Origin: JBBRGK01 sp036741355
GTDB taxonomy: Bacteria; Chloroflexota; Dehalococcoidia; CAUJGQ01
Length of the DNA: 59,892 nucleotides
Direction: 5' to 3'
NCBI GenBank assembly: GCA_036741355.1
Contig: DAINSK010000023.1
Location: forward strand, 1-59,892
In this document: positions 49,796-58,126 of the stretch, piece after piece
Layout of the letters: each line of letters begins with the position of its first letter
Position numbering within the stretch: position 1 is the stretch's first letter
Program-made: the position numbers and the translations under genes
The notes under the pieces: generated by a model
The model's database searches: none
Seen by the model: the letters and a program-made list of their open reading frames with translations, nothing else
Told to the model about the DNA's origin: nothing

Positions 49796-50740
49796 ATGTC
49801 CACCCGGCTCCTACGAGAAGAGCTGCATCGCGCATCTCCTGGACGCCCAAGCGCCTATACCATCGGCAACTTCGACGGCGTCCATCGCGGCCACCAGTTC
49901 CTCATTCAATTGCTCAAGCAACGCGCCGCGGCCAGAGGCCTGACCAGCGGGGTGATCACGTTGTATCCCCACCCGCTCACCGTCGTGCGTCCGGGTACCG
50001 AAATTGTCTACTTGACCGGGCTGGACGAGCGGATCGAGCTGTTGCAAGCGCTGGGTGTCGATAGCGTGGCGCCCGTGACTTTTACGTCCGAGGTCTCGCA
50101 GATAGGCGCCGAAGAGTTTATGCGGGAGCTTGTGGACGAGCTGCAGTTACAGTTCTTGTTGATCGGCCCCGACTTCGCGCTGGGACGCGGACGCGAGGGT
50201 TCGCCGGAGCGCCTGATCGAGATCGGCAACCATTTGGGCGTCGAGGTGGAACTCTCGCCGCTGGAAAGTGAAGACGGCCATAAGATCGGCTCGCGCGACA
50301 TCCGCGACGCACTGGCAGCCGGAGACATCGATCGTGTCAACTATCTTCTGGGGCGGCGTTACTCGCTGCGCGGACCGGTGGTACACGGCGCCGAGCTTGG
50401 TCGCACTCTCGGTTTTCCTACCGCCAACGTCGCCGTTGCCGCGGACAGGGCGCTACCAGGCTACGGCATTTATACCGCCTGCGCTTATTTGAATGAGGGT
50501 GTATATCCCGCGGCGGTGAACATCGGGATTCGACCCACGGTGAACACCGGGGCACCGACCGTGGAAGCCTACCTGATCGGCTTCACAGGTGACGCGTACG
50601 GCCGCGAACTGCGACTCGACTTCGCGCGGCGGTTACGGGGTGAAGAGAAGTTCGATAGTCTGGAGGCGCTGAAGTCCCAGATCGCCTGCGACGTGGACGA
50701 AGCGGCGAGGCTCGACTGCGTTCCAAAGGCCGGACCGTAA
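49796..50740 (+). CDS. ribF: Bifunctional riboflavin kinase/FAD synthetase
   Basis: A 314-residue RibF that makes FMN and FAD from riboflavin. The adenylyltransferase half has TIGNFDGVHRGHQFLIQLLK (the HxGH-like site) and LLIGPDFALGRGREGSPERL. The kinase half has GRTLGFPTANVAV (the PTAN motif), GIYTACAYLNEGVYPAAVNI and RLRGEEKFDSLEALKSQIACD. In many bacteria it sits near truB and rpsO; here it is divergent from nusA at the far end of the same operon. No FMN riboswitch is visible upstream. Confidence 0.96.
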   Translation: MSTRLLREELHRASPGRPSAYTIGNFDGVHRGHQFLIQLLKQRAAARGLTSGVITLYPHPLTVVRPGTEIVYLTGLDERIELLQALGVDSVAPVTFTSEVSQIGAEEFMRELVDELQLQFLLIGPDFALGRGREGSPERLIEIGNHLGVEVELSPLESEDGHKIGSRDIRDALAAGDIDRVNYLLGRRYSLRGPVVHGAELGRTLGFPTANVAVAADRALPGYGIYTACAYLNEGVYPAAVNIGIRPTVNTGAPTVEAYLIGFTGDAYGRELRLDFARRLRGEEKFDSLEALKSQIACDVDEAARLDCVPKAGP

Positions 50741-50793
50741 AGAGCAGTCAGGGCGACGTGCACCAGTACACGCAAACATAGTAAGGAAAGCCG

Positions 50794-51234
50794 ATGATGG
50801 ATTCCGATTACCAGCTCGATATGGTCGAAGTTCGCCGGCACCTGGAAGAAACCCAGATTGTCGGCTTTTTCTTCCCGTTCATACGGCGCACCTTGCTGCT
50901 TGATACACGGACCAGTGCCGCCGATCAGCCGATGATCCTCGTCGTGCCGATGGTCAACTCGGTGGAGGACCGCATGCGGAGCCTGAAGCGGTTGCGACCG
51001 CGATTTCCGAAGCCCGAGTCGATGACGCTCATCCCCTGGCCGAGGTTTGTTGCCGCAATTCAGCGCCTGGGTCTCTGGGAATTGATTGAGCGGCGCATGG
51101 TAGCGCTCGGCGGCGAGGCAATGCACGACCGCTGCACCGAAGCGTTTACCGAGCTTCTCCGCGAAGAGCGGACCCAGATCAAGAATGCGATCGTCGGCGA
51201 AGGCTACCAGACGTTGTGGGAGCGCACCCCCTAG
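50794..51234 (+). CDS. Unknown soluble protein
   Basis: A 146-residue protein with no membrane segment or motif that I recognise. It starts MMDSDYQLDMVEVRRHLEET and contains QIVGFFFPFIRRTLLLDTRT, PMILVVPMVNSVEDRMRSLK and MTLIPWPRFVAAIQRLGLWE, an alternation of strands and helices. AAGGAAAG precedes the ATG. It follows ribF by 53 bases and converges with the EF-G-like gene, overlapping its stop by 4 bases. Function unknown. Confidence 0.65.
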   Translation: MMDSDYQLDMVEVRRHLEETQIVGFFFPFIRRTLLLDTRTSAADQPMILVVPMVNSVEDRMRSLKRLRPRFPKPESMTLIPWPRFVAAIQRLGLWELIERRMVALGGEAMHDRCTEAFTELLREERTQIKNAIVGEGYQTLWERTP

Positions 51235-53309
51235 TGTCCGGCTTTGGCAAGCTCCTTCTTGTGCTCGTCGATTACTTTCTGGGCGACGTGGGCGGGCACT
51301 TCGGCGTAATGGTCGAACTGCATCGTGAACGAGCCGCGGCCCTGGGTGATTGAGCGAAGGTCGGTGGCGTACCGTTGCAGTTCGGCCAAGGGGGCCTCGG
51401 CTTCGATGGTCGTGTGGCCCTTGCCCGCCGGCGTCATGCCCTGGGTCCGCGCCCGCTTGGTGTTCAGGTCGCCAATGACATCGCCGGTGTAATGGTCCGG
51501 CACGGTGATAGCCAACGACATGATCGGCTCGATCAGGATCGGTTTCGCCTGGGGAACACCTTCTTTGATCGCCTGCGAGCCGGCGATCTCGAACGCGACG
51601 GCTTTTGAGTCTACCGGGTGGGTCTTGCCGTCCACGAGCGTGACGCGGACGTCCACCACGGGGTAACCGGCAATGACGCCGGCCGACATCGCCTCGCGCA
51701 CCCCTTTTTCGACCGCTGGCCAGTACTCACGCGGGACCGTGCCGCCTACGATGTGCTCGGTAAACTCGAATCCCGAACCGCGCGGCTGCGGCTCAATCTC
51801 GATGTCGATCTCGCCGAACTGGCCGGCGCCGCCCGTTTGCTTCTTGTGGCGGTAGTGTGCGTGCGTTTTCTGCGTGATCGTTTCACGGTATGGGACCCTC
51901 GGCAACCGCACATCTACGCCAACATTGAACTTGCGAAGCATCTTCTCCGCCGCTACTTCGACGTGCGATTCTCCAAGGCCGGAGAGGATCATCTCACCGG
52001 TCTCCAGGTCGCGTTCGACGTGCAGTGTGGGGTCTTCCTCGGCCAGCCGGTGCAGCGCCTGGCCCACTTTGTCGGCGTCGGTTCGCGTCTTCGGAAAGAC
52101 GGCGGCGCGGTAGACGGGTTCCGGCAGGGAGATGGGGGACAGGATGAGCGGATGGTCCTTATGGCACAGCGTATCGTTGGTGCCGGTGTCGACGAGCTTC
52201 GACACCGCGGCGATGTCGCCCGCAATCACCTGCGGCACCGGCTCTTGTGCTTTGCCGCGCACTTGGAATAGCTGACCGATGCGCTCGGCCTTGCCGCGGT
52301 TGGCGTTCCACACTTCTGCATTACTGTGCATAACGCCCGAGTACACGCGAAAGTATGTCAACCGGCCGACGAACGGATCTGCAGTCGTCTTGAATACGAG
52401 CGCCGCCAGCGGCCCGGCCGGGTCGGCAGTTAGCTGCACCTCTTCGCCGGACGGCTTCTTCGCCGCGGGCATCGGCACTTCGGCAGGCGATGCGAAGTTC
52501 TTCACGATCTCGTCGAGCAGGCAGTCGACGCCGACATTTCGTGCCGCCGAGCCAACCATGATCGGGGACGCGATACCTTGTACTACCGCAGCTCGAAGGG
52601 CGCGGCTGATCTCTTCTTCGCTAAGCTCCTCGCCCTCGAGGTACTTATTGATCACGTCGTCGTCGGCTTCGGCGATAGCCTCGATCATTTGTTCGCGGTA
52701 CTGTAGGGCGGTCTGCGCCAGGTCTTCCGGAATCGACGCCTCGCTCGCTTTGTCGCCCATGAACGCTTTCATGGCGATCAGATCGACGATGCCGGTAAAG
52801 CGCTCCTGCGCTCCGATGGGAAGCTGGATCGGGACGCACTTGTTGCCAAATATCTCGCGGATCTTGGTGACCGCCGCGTCGAAGTCGGCGTTTTCGCGGT
52901 CGATGCGGTTTACGAAGAAGGCCCTTGGGGATCCGGCATCATCGGCGCACTCCCACGCGATCTCGGTTCCGACCTGAACGCCTGCTGCCGCATCGACCAC
53001 TATAAGGGCGGCATCTGCAGCCCGAACGCCGCACTTCTCTTCGCCGATAAAATCGGCGTAACCAGGCGTGTCGATGAGGTTTACCTTGACTCCCTTCCAT
53101 TCACAAGGCAGGACCGAAAGGTTGACGCTAATCTTGCGCTTGATCTCGTCGGGGTCGAAATCGGAAGTCGTCGTTCCCTCGTCTACGCGACCCATCCGGG
53201 CGATCGCGCCGGACTCAAACAGCATGGCTTCGGCCAGCGAGGTCTTACCTGTGCCGCCGTGGGCGATCAGCGCGACGTTGCGGATGGACCGGGTGTCATA
53301 CTCCTTCAT
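51231..53309 (-). CDS. Elongation factor G-like GTPase (EF-G2 type)
   Basis: A 692-residue protein with all five EF-G domains. It differs from canonical EF-G: the G1 loop is AHGGTGKTSLAEAM instead of AHIDAGKTTT, and the G4 motif is NRID instead of NKMD. DTPGYADF (G3) is kept. Domain IV has GGAGQFGEIDIEIEPQPRGS and domain V has GDVIGDLNTKRARTQGM. These changes match the second EF-G class (as in Thermus EF-G-2), whose role is not settled. It is far from the tuf/rpl cluster. A perfect TATAAT box (minus strand, 53343-53348) precedes it. Confidence 0.9.
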   Translation of the reverse strand: MKEYDTRSIRNVALIAHGGTGKTSLAEAMLFESGAIARMGRVDEGTTTSDFDPDEIKRKISVNLSVLPCEWKGVKVNLIDTPGYADFIGEEKCGVRAADAALIVVDAAAGVQVGTEIAWECADDAGSPRAFFVNRIDRENADFDAAVTKIREIFGNKCVPIQLPIGAQERFTGIVDLIAMKAFMGDKASEASIPEDLAQTALQYREQMIEAIAEADDDVINKYLEGEELSEEEISRALRAAVVQGIASPIMVGSAARNVGVDCLLDEIVKNFASPAEVPMPAAKKPSGEEVQLTADPAGPLAALVFKTTADPFVGRLTYFRVYSGVMHSNAEVWNANRGKAERIGQLFQVRGKAQEPVPQVIAGDIAAVSKLVDTGTNDTLCHKDHPLILSPISLPEPVYRAAVFPKTRTDADKVGQALHRLAEEDPTLHVERDLETGEMILSGLGESHVEVAAEKMLRKFNVGVDVRLPRVPYRETITQKTHAHYRHKKQTGGAGQFGEIDIEIEPQPRGSGFEFTEHIVGGTVPREYWPAVEKGVREAMSAGVIAGYPVVDVRVTLVDGKTHPVDSKAVAFEIAGSQAIKEGVPQAKPILIEPIMSLAITVPDHYTGDVIGDLNTKRARTQGMTPAGKGHTTIEAEAPLAELQRYATDLRSITQGRGSFTMQFDHYAEVPAHVAQKVIDEHKKELAKAGH

Positions 53310-53342
53310 AACGGCAAAACCCCCTCAAGCTTACGTGCCCCG

Positions 53343-53348
53343 ATTATA
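53343..53348 (-). promoter_or_regulatory. -10 box for the EF-G-like gene
   Basis: TATAAT on the minus strand, 33 bases before the ATG. No strong -35 is seen at the right distance. The rest of the 107-base gap to recJ has nothing else clear. Confidence 0.55.
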
Positions 53349-53416
53349 GAGGCGCGGCACGGATTGTGCAGTAGAAAGGCGTTTGCAGGGTTTGTCGTTG
53401 CCCCGGCGGCGCCCGC

Positions 53417-55096
53417 TTAGCTTGGGGCGAAGTCTTTGACGTGCAGATCCGGCCGGCCACGATCGTCCAGCTTGATGGCAATCAGGGCGTCGATCTTCGC
53501 GCCATTCTGGGAAGAAGCGTGAGCCAGTCCGAATGCGATGGCCGGCCAGACGGCATTCGCCGACCGCAGCCGAAGCTTGAGATGCGTACTATCTGCGCCT
53601 ACCGCCCGGCTTTCGACAACGGTTAGTCCACGGGCCACGAACAGCGGCTCAGGGTTGCCGAGCCCGAACGGCTCCAGGAATGACATCCATTTGAACTCCT
53701 GGGCGCCGTAGCTGTCGAGGTCCAAGTCGTCGTCGTACTCGAGCACCGGTGTCAGATCCTCGGTTGCGAGCCGCTCTCCCGCCCATGCGATCAGTTGCTC
53801 GCGCAGCGCTTCGATGTTCCTGGTCGGTGCACTGAAGCCGCCCGCCTGGCGGTGGCCGCCGAACCGGGTGAGCAGCGGCTGCGCCTGCTGCAACGCCTCG
53901 ACAATGTTGAACTGGGCGATGCTCCGGGCACTGCCGCGGCAGGTCTCTTCGCCGCGTTCGTAAACGATCGCTGGGCGATTGTACGTATCGGCCAGCCGCG
54001 ACGCGACCAGTCCGACGATTCCCTGAGAGATCTCCGCGTGGCCGATCATCAGTAGCGGTGCGCCAGCCTGGTCGCCATCCACCAGGCCTTGCGAGATCTC
54101 CACCGCGATGGCGGTGAGTCGCTGACGTTCCGCATTCAGCCGGTCGAGTTGTCGCGCGAGCTCTTCGGCGCGCTGCTGGTCGTGCGTCGTCACCAGTTCG
54201 TAGGCGAGCCGCGCGTGATCCAGGCGGCCGGCGGCGTTGAGTCGCGGACCGAGCCGGAAGCCGAGCGTTTCGGCGTCAGCCCGGCTGAGATCCGAGCCGC
54301 TGGCCGCGGCGAGCGCCCGGAGCCCCGGGCGCCGAGTGCGTCGGAGGCTGCGCAGCCCCTTGCGCACGAGAGACCGATTTTCGCCCCGCAACGGCGCCAT
54401 GTCACAGACGGTGCCGAGCGCCACCAGGTCGAGGTGCTGCTCGGGGTCGTACGGCCGCCCGAGAAAGTCGGATAACGCGATCAGCAGCTTGAACGCCACG
54501 CCGCAGGCAGCAAGCTCGGTACATGGGTAACGGCAGCCGTCGAGCTTGGGATCGACAAGCGCCACGGCTGCCGGAACACGGGCAGGAACCTCGTGGTGGT
54601 CGACTACCACGACGTCGAGGCCGATTTCATTGGCGAAATCGACCTCCTCCGCATTGCTGATGCCGCAATCAACCGTGATCACCAGTGATACGCCGCGACC
54701 CCGCAGATCGGAAAGTGCGGCGTTGTTGACGCCGTAGCCTTCGGTGAAGCGGTGGGGCAGGTAGGGAATTACACGGCCGCCGAGGGCGCTGATGCCTTCG
54801 ACCAGGATGGCGGTGCCGGTGACCCCGTCCACATCGTAATCGCCGAATACGGCTATTAGCTCGCCGTCGCGTACAGCGCCCGCAATACGCCGGAGTGCGG
54901 CTTCAATGTTTGGCAGATCGTTCGGGTCGTGCTCACGGTCCAAGTCGCCGCGCAGAAAGCTCTCGGCTTCTTCGACCGAGCGCAGGCCGCGGTTGGAAAG
55001 TAATCGATTGATCGCGACCGGAAGGCGGGGATGCTGGAAAGCGGTAGCGGTGCCGCCACGACGGCGCCATTGCTTCCCTGTCGCCGTCTTCTGCAC
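53417..55096 (-). CDS. recJ: Single-stranded-DNA exonuclease RecJ
   Basis: An about 559-residue RecJ, a 5'-3' exonuclease of the DHH family used in recombination and mismatch repair. Metal-binding motifs: AVFGDYDVDGVTG, VITVDCGISN, VVVDHHEVP, and the DHHA1 motif FGGHRQAGGFS. The OB-fold C-terminus follows (FKWMSFLEPFGLGNPEPLF). The start is uncertain: GTG 55096 gives VQKTATGKQWRRR, while TTG 55123 overlaps the fabF stop by 8 bases. I chose GTG 55096. Confidence 0.93.
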   Translation of the reverse strand: MQKTATGKQWRRRGGTATAFQHPRLPVAINRLLSNRGLRSVEEAESFLRGDLDREHDPNDLPNIEAALRRIAGAVRDGELIAVFGDYDVDGVTGTAILVEGISALGGRVIPYLPHRFTEGYGVNNAALSDLRGRGVSLVITVDCGISNAEEVDFANEIGLDVVVVDHHEVPARVPAAVALVDPKLDGCRYPCTELAACGVAFKLLIALSDFLGRPYDPEQHLDLVALGTVCDMAPLRGENRSLVRKGLRSLRRTRRPGLRALAAASGSDLSRADAETLGFRLGPRLNAAGRLDHARLAYELVTTHDQQRAEELARQLDRLNAERQRLTAIAVEISQGLVDGDQAGAPLLMIGHAEISQGIVGLVASRLADTYNRPAIVYERGEETCRGSARSIAQFNIVEALQQAQPLLTRFGGHRQAGGFSAPTRNIEALREQLIAWAGERLATEDLTPVLEYDDDLDLDSYGAQEFKWMSFLEPFGLGNPEPLFVARGLTVVESRAVGADSTHLKLRLRSANAVWPAIAFGLAHASSQNGAKIDALIAIKLDDRGRPDLHVKDFAPS

Positions 55097-55115
55097 CGCA
55101 TCTTCGCGCGCCCCG

Positions 55116-56351
55116 CTAGGCAACGTATTTCTTGAAGATCAGCGCCGCATTGTGCCCGCCAAAGCCGAACGAGTTGGAGAGTGTGACGCCAACGTTCTGA
55201 CAGCGCGCCTTGTTGGGCACGTAGTCGAGGTCACAATCAGGGTCCGGATGCTCGTAGTTGATGGTTGGCGGGATCATGCCGGTGAGTATCGTCTTTACAC
55301 AGAAGGCGGCCTCGATCGCTCCTGCGGCGCCCAGCAGATGGCCAACCATCGACTTGGTCGACGAGACCGGGATGCCGTACGCTCGCTCGCCAAAAACGGT
55401 CTTGATCGCCTGGGTCTCGAACTTGTCATTGATCGGTGTCGACGTGCCGTGGGCGTTGATGTAATCGACGTCCTCGGGTTCGAGCCCGGCCTGCTTGAGA
55501 GCGCGACGCATGGCGCGAACGCCGCCTTCGCCCCCCTCAATCGGCTGCGTAATGTGGTGGGCGTCGCCGGTGGCGCCGTAGCCTACGAGCTCGGCGAGGA
55601 TCGTCGCGCCGCGCTGCCGCGCGAACTCGAGATCTTCGAGAATGAGCACCGCCGCCCCCTCGCCCATCACAAAGCCGTCGCGCTCGGCGTCGAACGGTTG
55701 CGACGCGTGCGCGTCGGTGCGGGTGGTGAGGGCGCGCGCCGAAGTGAATCCGGCGACGCCGACCGGTACGATCGCCGCTTCGGAGCCGCCCGCGATCATC
55801 GCCCTGGCGTCGCCGCGACGGATGATCTCGTATGCGCCGCCGATCGCGTCGGCGCCGGTAGCGCAGGCAGAAACCGTGGAAAAGTTCGGCCCGCGGGCTC
55901 CCGTGGAGATGCTCACCTGCCCTGAAGCCATGTCGACGATCATCATCGGGATCAGGAACGGGCTGACGCGGCTCGGCCCTTTCTCCCGCAGCACATCGTA
56001 CTGCTCGGACAGGGTGATGATGCCGCCGTTGCCGCTGCCGATGATCACGCCGACGTCGTCGGCGATATCCCGATCGATGACGAGTGATGCGTGGTCGAGA
56101 GCTTCGCGGGCAGACGCGACGGCGAACTGCACGAATCGGTCGGTGCGACGCGCCTCCTTCCGGTCCATGTACCTGGTCGGCTCGAAGCCCTTGACCTCGC
56201 CGGCGATCTTCGCGGCGAATGCCGTCGTATCGAAGCAGGTGATAGGGCCGATCCCCGACTCGCCGCGGACAATGCCGTCCCAGGTTTCCTGGGTGGTCAG
56301 GCCCAGCGGACTGACCATACCAAGTCCAGTAACTACCACTCGCTGTGTCAC
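55116..56351 (-). CDS. fabF: 3-oxoacyl-ACP synthase II
   Basis: A 411-residue KAS II that elongates acyl-ACP with malonyl-ACP in fatty-acid synthesis. The Cys-His-His triad is visible: C163 in VSACATGADAIGG, the first His in INAHGTSTPIND and the second in STKSMVGHLLGAAG. The glycine-rich end is SNSFGFGGHNAALIF. The start is GTG 56351, with GAGGGG about 8 bases upstream; the frame continues open above it. No acpP or fabG lies alongside. It is followed immediately by recJ. Confidence 0.95.
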   Translation of the reverse strand: MTQRVVVTGLGMVSPLGLTTQETWDGIVRGESGIGPITCFDTTAFAAKIAGEVKGFEPTRYMDRKEARRTDRFVQFAVASAREALDHASLVIDRDIADDVGVIIGSGNGGIITLSEQYDVLREKGPSRVSPFLIPMMIVDMASGQVSISTGARGPNFSTVSACATGADAIGGAYEIIRRGDARAMIAGGSEAAIVPVGVAGFTSARALTTRTDAHASQPFDAERDGFVMGEGAAVLILEDLEFARQRGATILAELVGYGATGDAHHITQPIEGGEGGVRAMRRALKQAGLEPEDVDYINAHGTSTPINDKFETQAIKTVFGERAYGIPVSSTKSMVGHLLGAAGAIEAAFCVKTILTGMIPPTINYEHPDPDCDLDYVPNKARCQNVGVTLSNSFGFGGHNAALIFKKYVA

Positions 56352-56523
56352 GAATATCCCCTCAGATTCCGGTTGAACGTCGGGCGGCAACCAGGTGGGG
56401 CGGGGCAGTCGCGGCGCGCACAGGAAGGAAGCCGCCCGAAACGCTCATGCACCCGCACAAGCATACATGGCGGCTTCGGTATGTTCATGCTCGGCGCGGC
56501 GTCAGTCGCTACCTTTGGTGCTT

Positions 56524-57993
56524 CTACACGCGGACGGGTATCGCTCCGCCGCTGCGCTGCTTTTTCTGCTCCATGCGCTTGAAGATCAGCTCGTACAGCC
56601 GGTCGATGGGCTTGAGCCGGTCGATGAAGCGTTGATACAGCTCACGGGACTCCTGCATCGTCCAGCGCTTGTCATAATGCACGAACTGCCGGCCGGTGAA
56701 CAGTTCGTAGGGCGGCATCTTGCCTTCGGACAGGATGCTCCCGTCGCGGTCGAGAAGGGTCAGCCCCGTGCCGTGCTCGTTCGGCCAGTTAATCGTGGCC
56801 GGAAGCGGGGTCAGCAGGTTGGCAGTTTGATAGTGGCTGATGCCCGTCACCCACTGTGCGAGCTCCATGATCGAGTCTTCCGTGTCGAACGGAAGCCCGA
56901 TGATCGTCATGGCGACGACTCGAAACCCGGCCTCTTTGAGCGCCACCAGGTCCTTGTGCATCTGGTCCGGTTCCTGGCGCTTGTGGATCGCTTTCAGGTT
57001 TTCGGCAGACGAAGACTCGACGCCGACGTACAGCATTTCGATGCCGGCTTTGAGGAACGCATCCACCAGCTCCGGGTCTGAGCCGAGCTCGGCGCGATTC
57101 TGGCTGATGAAGCGCATCCCCTGTGTGCGGGTCTCCCAGCTCTTCGCCCGGGCGAGCCTGTCGTTGCGGAATTTGACGGCGCGCTTCGGCGGCGAGTGCA
57201 GGTCGTCGGAGATGAAGACGCGGATATTACCGTCGGGCCAGCGATAGACCAGCCCGTCGGCGGCCATGCGCTCTAGTTGTGCCAAGCGCTTGTGTTCGGT
57301 TTCCGGCTTGACCATGCGATAGCCGACGAACTGCTCGATGACCTCACAGTAAGTGCAGCTTTCGGTGCAGCCGCGCGATGTCTCCAGCACACCCGCGGCC
57401 ATGGGGTTAGCGCGCGTAAGGTCGCGGATGGAAGCGTAGTCGGGCAGATCGATATAGTCGGAATCGATCATGCGGCGGAACGGCTGCTGTACGAGGTGAT
57501 CATCCTCCATGAAGGCGATACCGTTGAGCTTGTTCAGCTCGGTCTTCAGGTCGGCGCCTTTGAACTTCATGAACAGGTCGCAGAGCGGACCGATCACGTC
57601 CTCAGCTTCGCGCTGCACGATGCAATCCATACCGGTTTCGCGCATCGCCTCTTCGGGTAGCGGGCCCATTTGCGGGCCGCCGCCGAGCACGATCAGGTTG
57701 GGATGGTAGAGCTTTGCTTCTCTGGCGACCTGGTAGGCGCGGGGCGTCTCATTGATGAGCGCCGTGACCAGCAGCATGTCCGCGTCGGCGAGGTCGTAGT
57801 TGGGGTCGATTTTGCCGCTGCGATCCTCGAACCAGATCTCGCGCTCGTAGCGAAACTCGGCGTCTTCGCGCTGGCTCCATTTATCGAGAGCGGCCGAGAG
57901 GAAGAGCGTCCCCTGGCGGGGGATGGCGACGTATTCGAAGTTTCCGCCGGTCGACCGGGGCTGAAGAAGCACGACACGCTTCGTTTTGGGCAT
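56524..57993 (-). CDS. Cobalamin-binding-type radical SAM protein
   Basis: A 489-residue protein with an N-terminal B12-binding-like domain (about residues 5-150, ending VLGGGPQMGPLPEEAMRETG) and a radical SAM domain. The 4Fe-4S motif is CTESCTYC at about residues 211-218 in ETSRGCTESCTYCE. AGIEMLYVGVESSSAENLKA and VVAMTIIGLPFDTEDSIMEL are typical of the BchE/HpnJ/HpnP class. The canonical DxHxxG cobalamin ligand is not seen. Possible roles include methylation or rearrangement in lipid, hopanoid or tetrapyrrole pathways; none can be chosen. The gap 56352-56523 has no gene. Confidence 0.85.
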   Translation of the reverse strand: MPKTKRVVLLQPRSTGGNFEYVAIPRQGTLFLSAALDKWSQREDAEFRYEREIWFEDRSGKIDPNYDLADADMLLVTALINETPRAYQVAREAKLYHPNLIVLGGGPQMGPLPEEAMRETGMDCIVQREAEDVIGPLCDLFMKFKGADLKTELNKLNGIAFMEDDHLVQQPFRRMIDSDYIDLPDYASIRDLTRANPMAAGVLETSRGCTESCTYCEVIEQFVGYRMVKPETEHKRLAQLERMAADGLVYRWPDGNIRVFISDDLHSPPKRAVKFRNDRLARAKSWETRTQGMRFISQNRAELGSDPELVDAFLKAGIEMLYVGVESSSAENLKAIHKRQEPDQMHKDLVALKEAGFRVVAMTIIGLPFDTEDSIMELAQWVTGISHYQTANLLTPLPATINWPNEHGTGLTLLDRDGSILSEGKMPPYELFTGRQFVHYDKRWTMQESRELYQRFIDRLKPIDRLYELIFKRMEQKKQRSGGAIPVRV

Positions 57994-58126
57994 GGGGACT
58001 CTCTTTCAAGAAGAACGGCGCCGGTAGGCGCCTATTTAGTAACTACATCATGATCATACTACGCTCTGAACGGTTGTCGCAGCGCGTCAAGGCGCCGCAA
58101 ACCCCTTGCATATATCAACCGGGATA

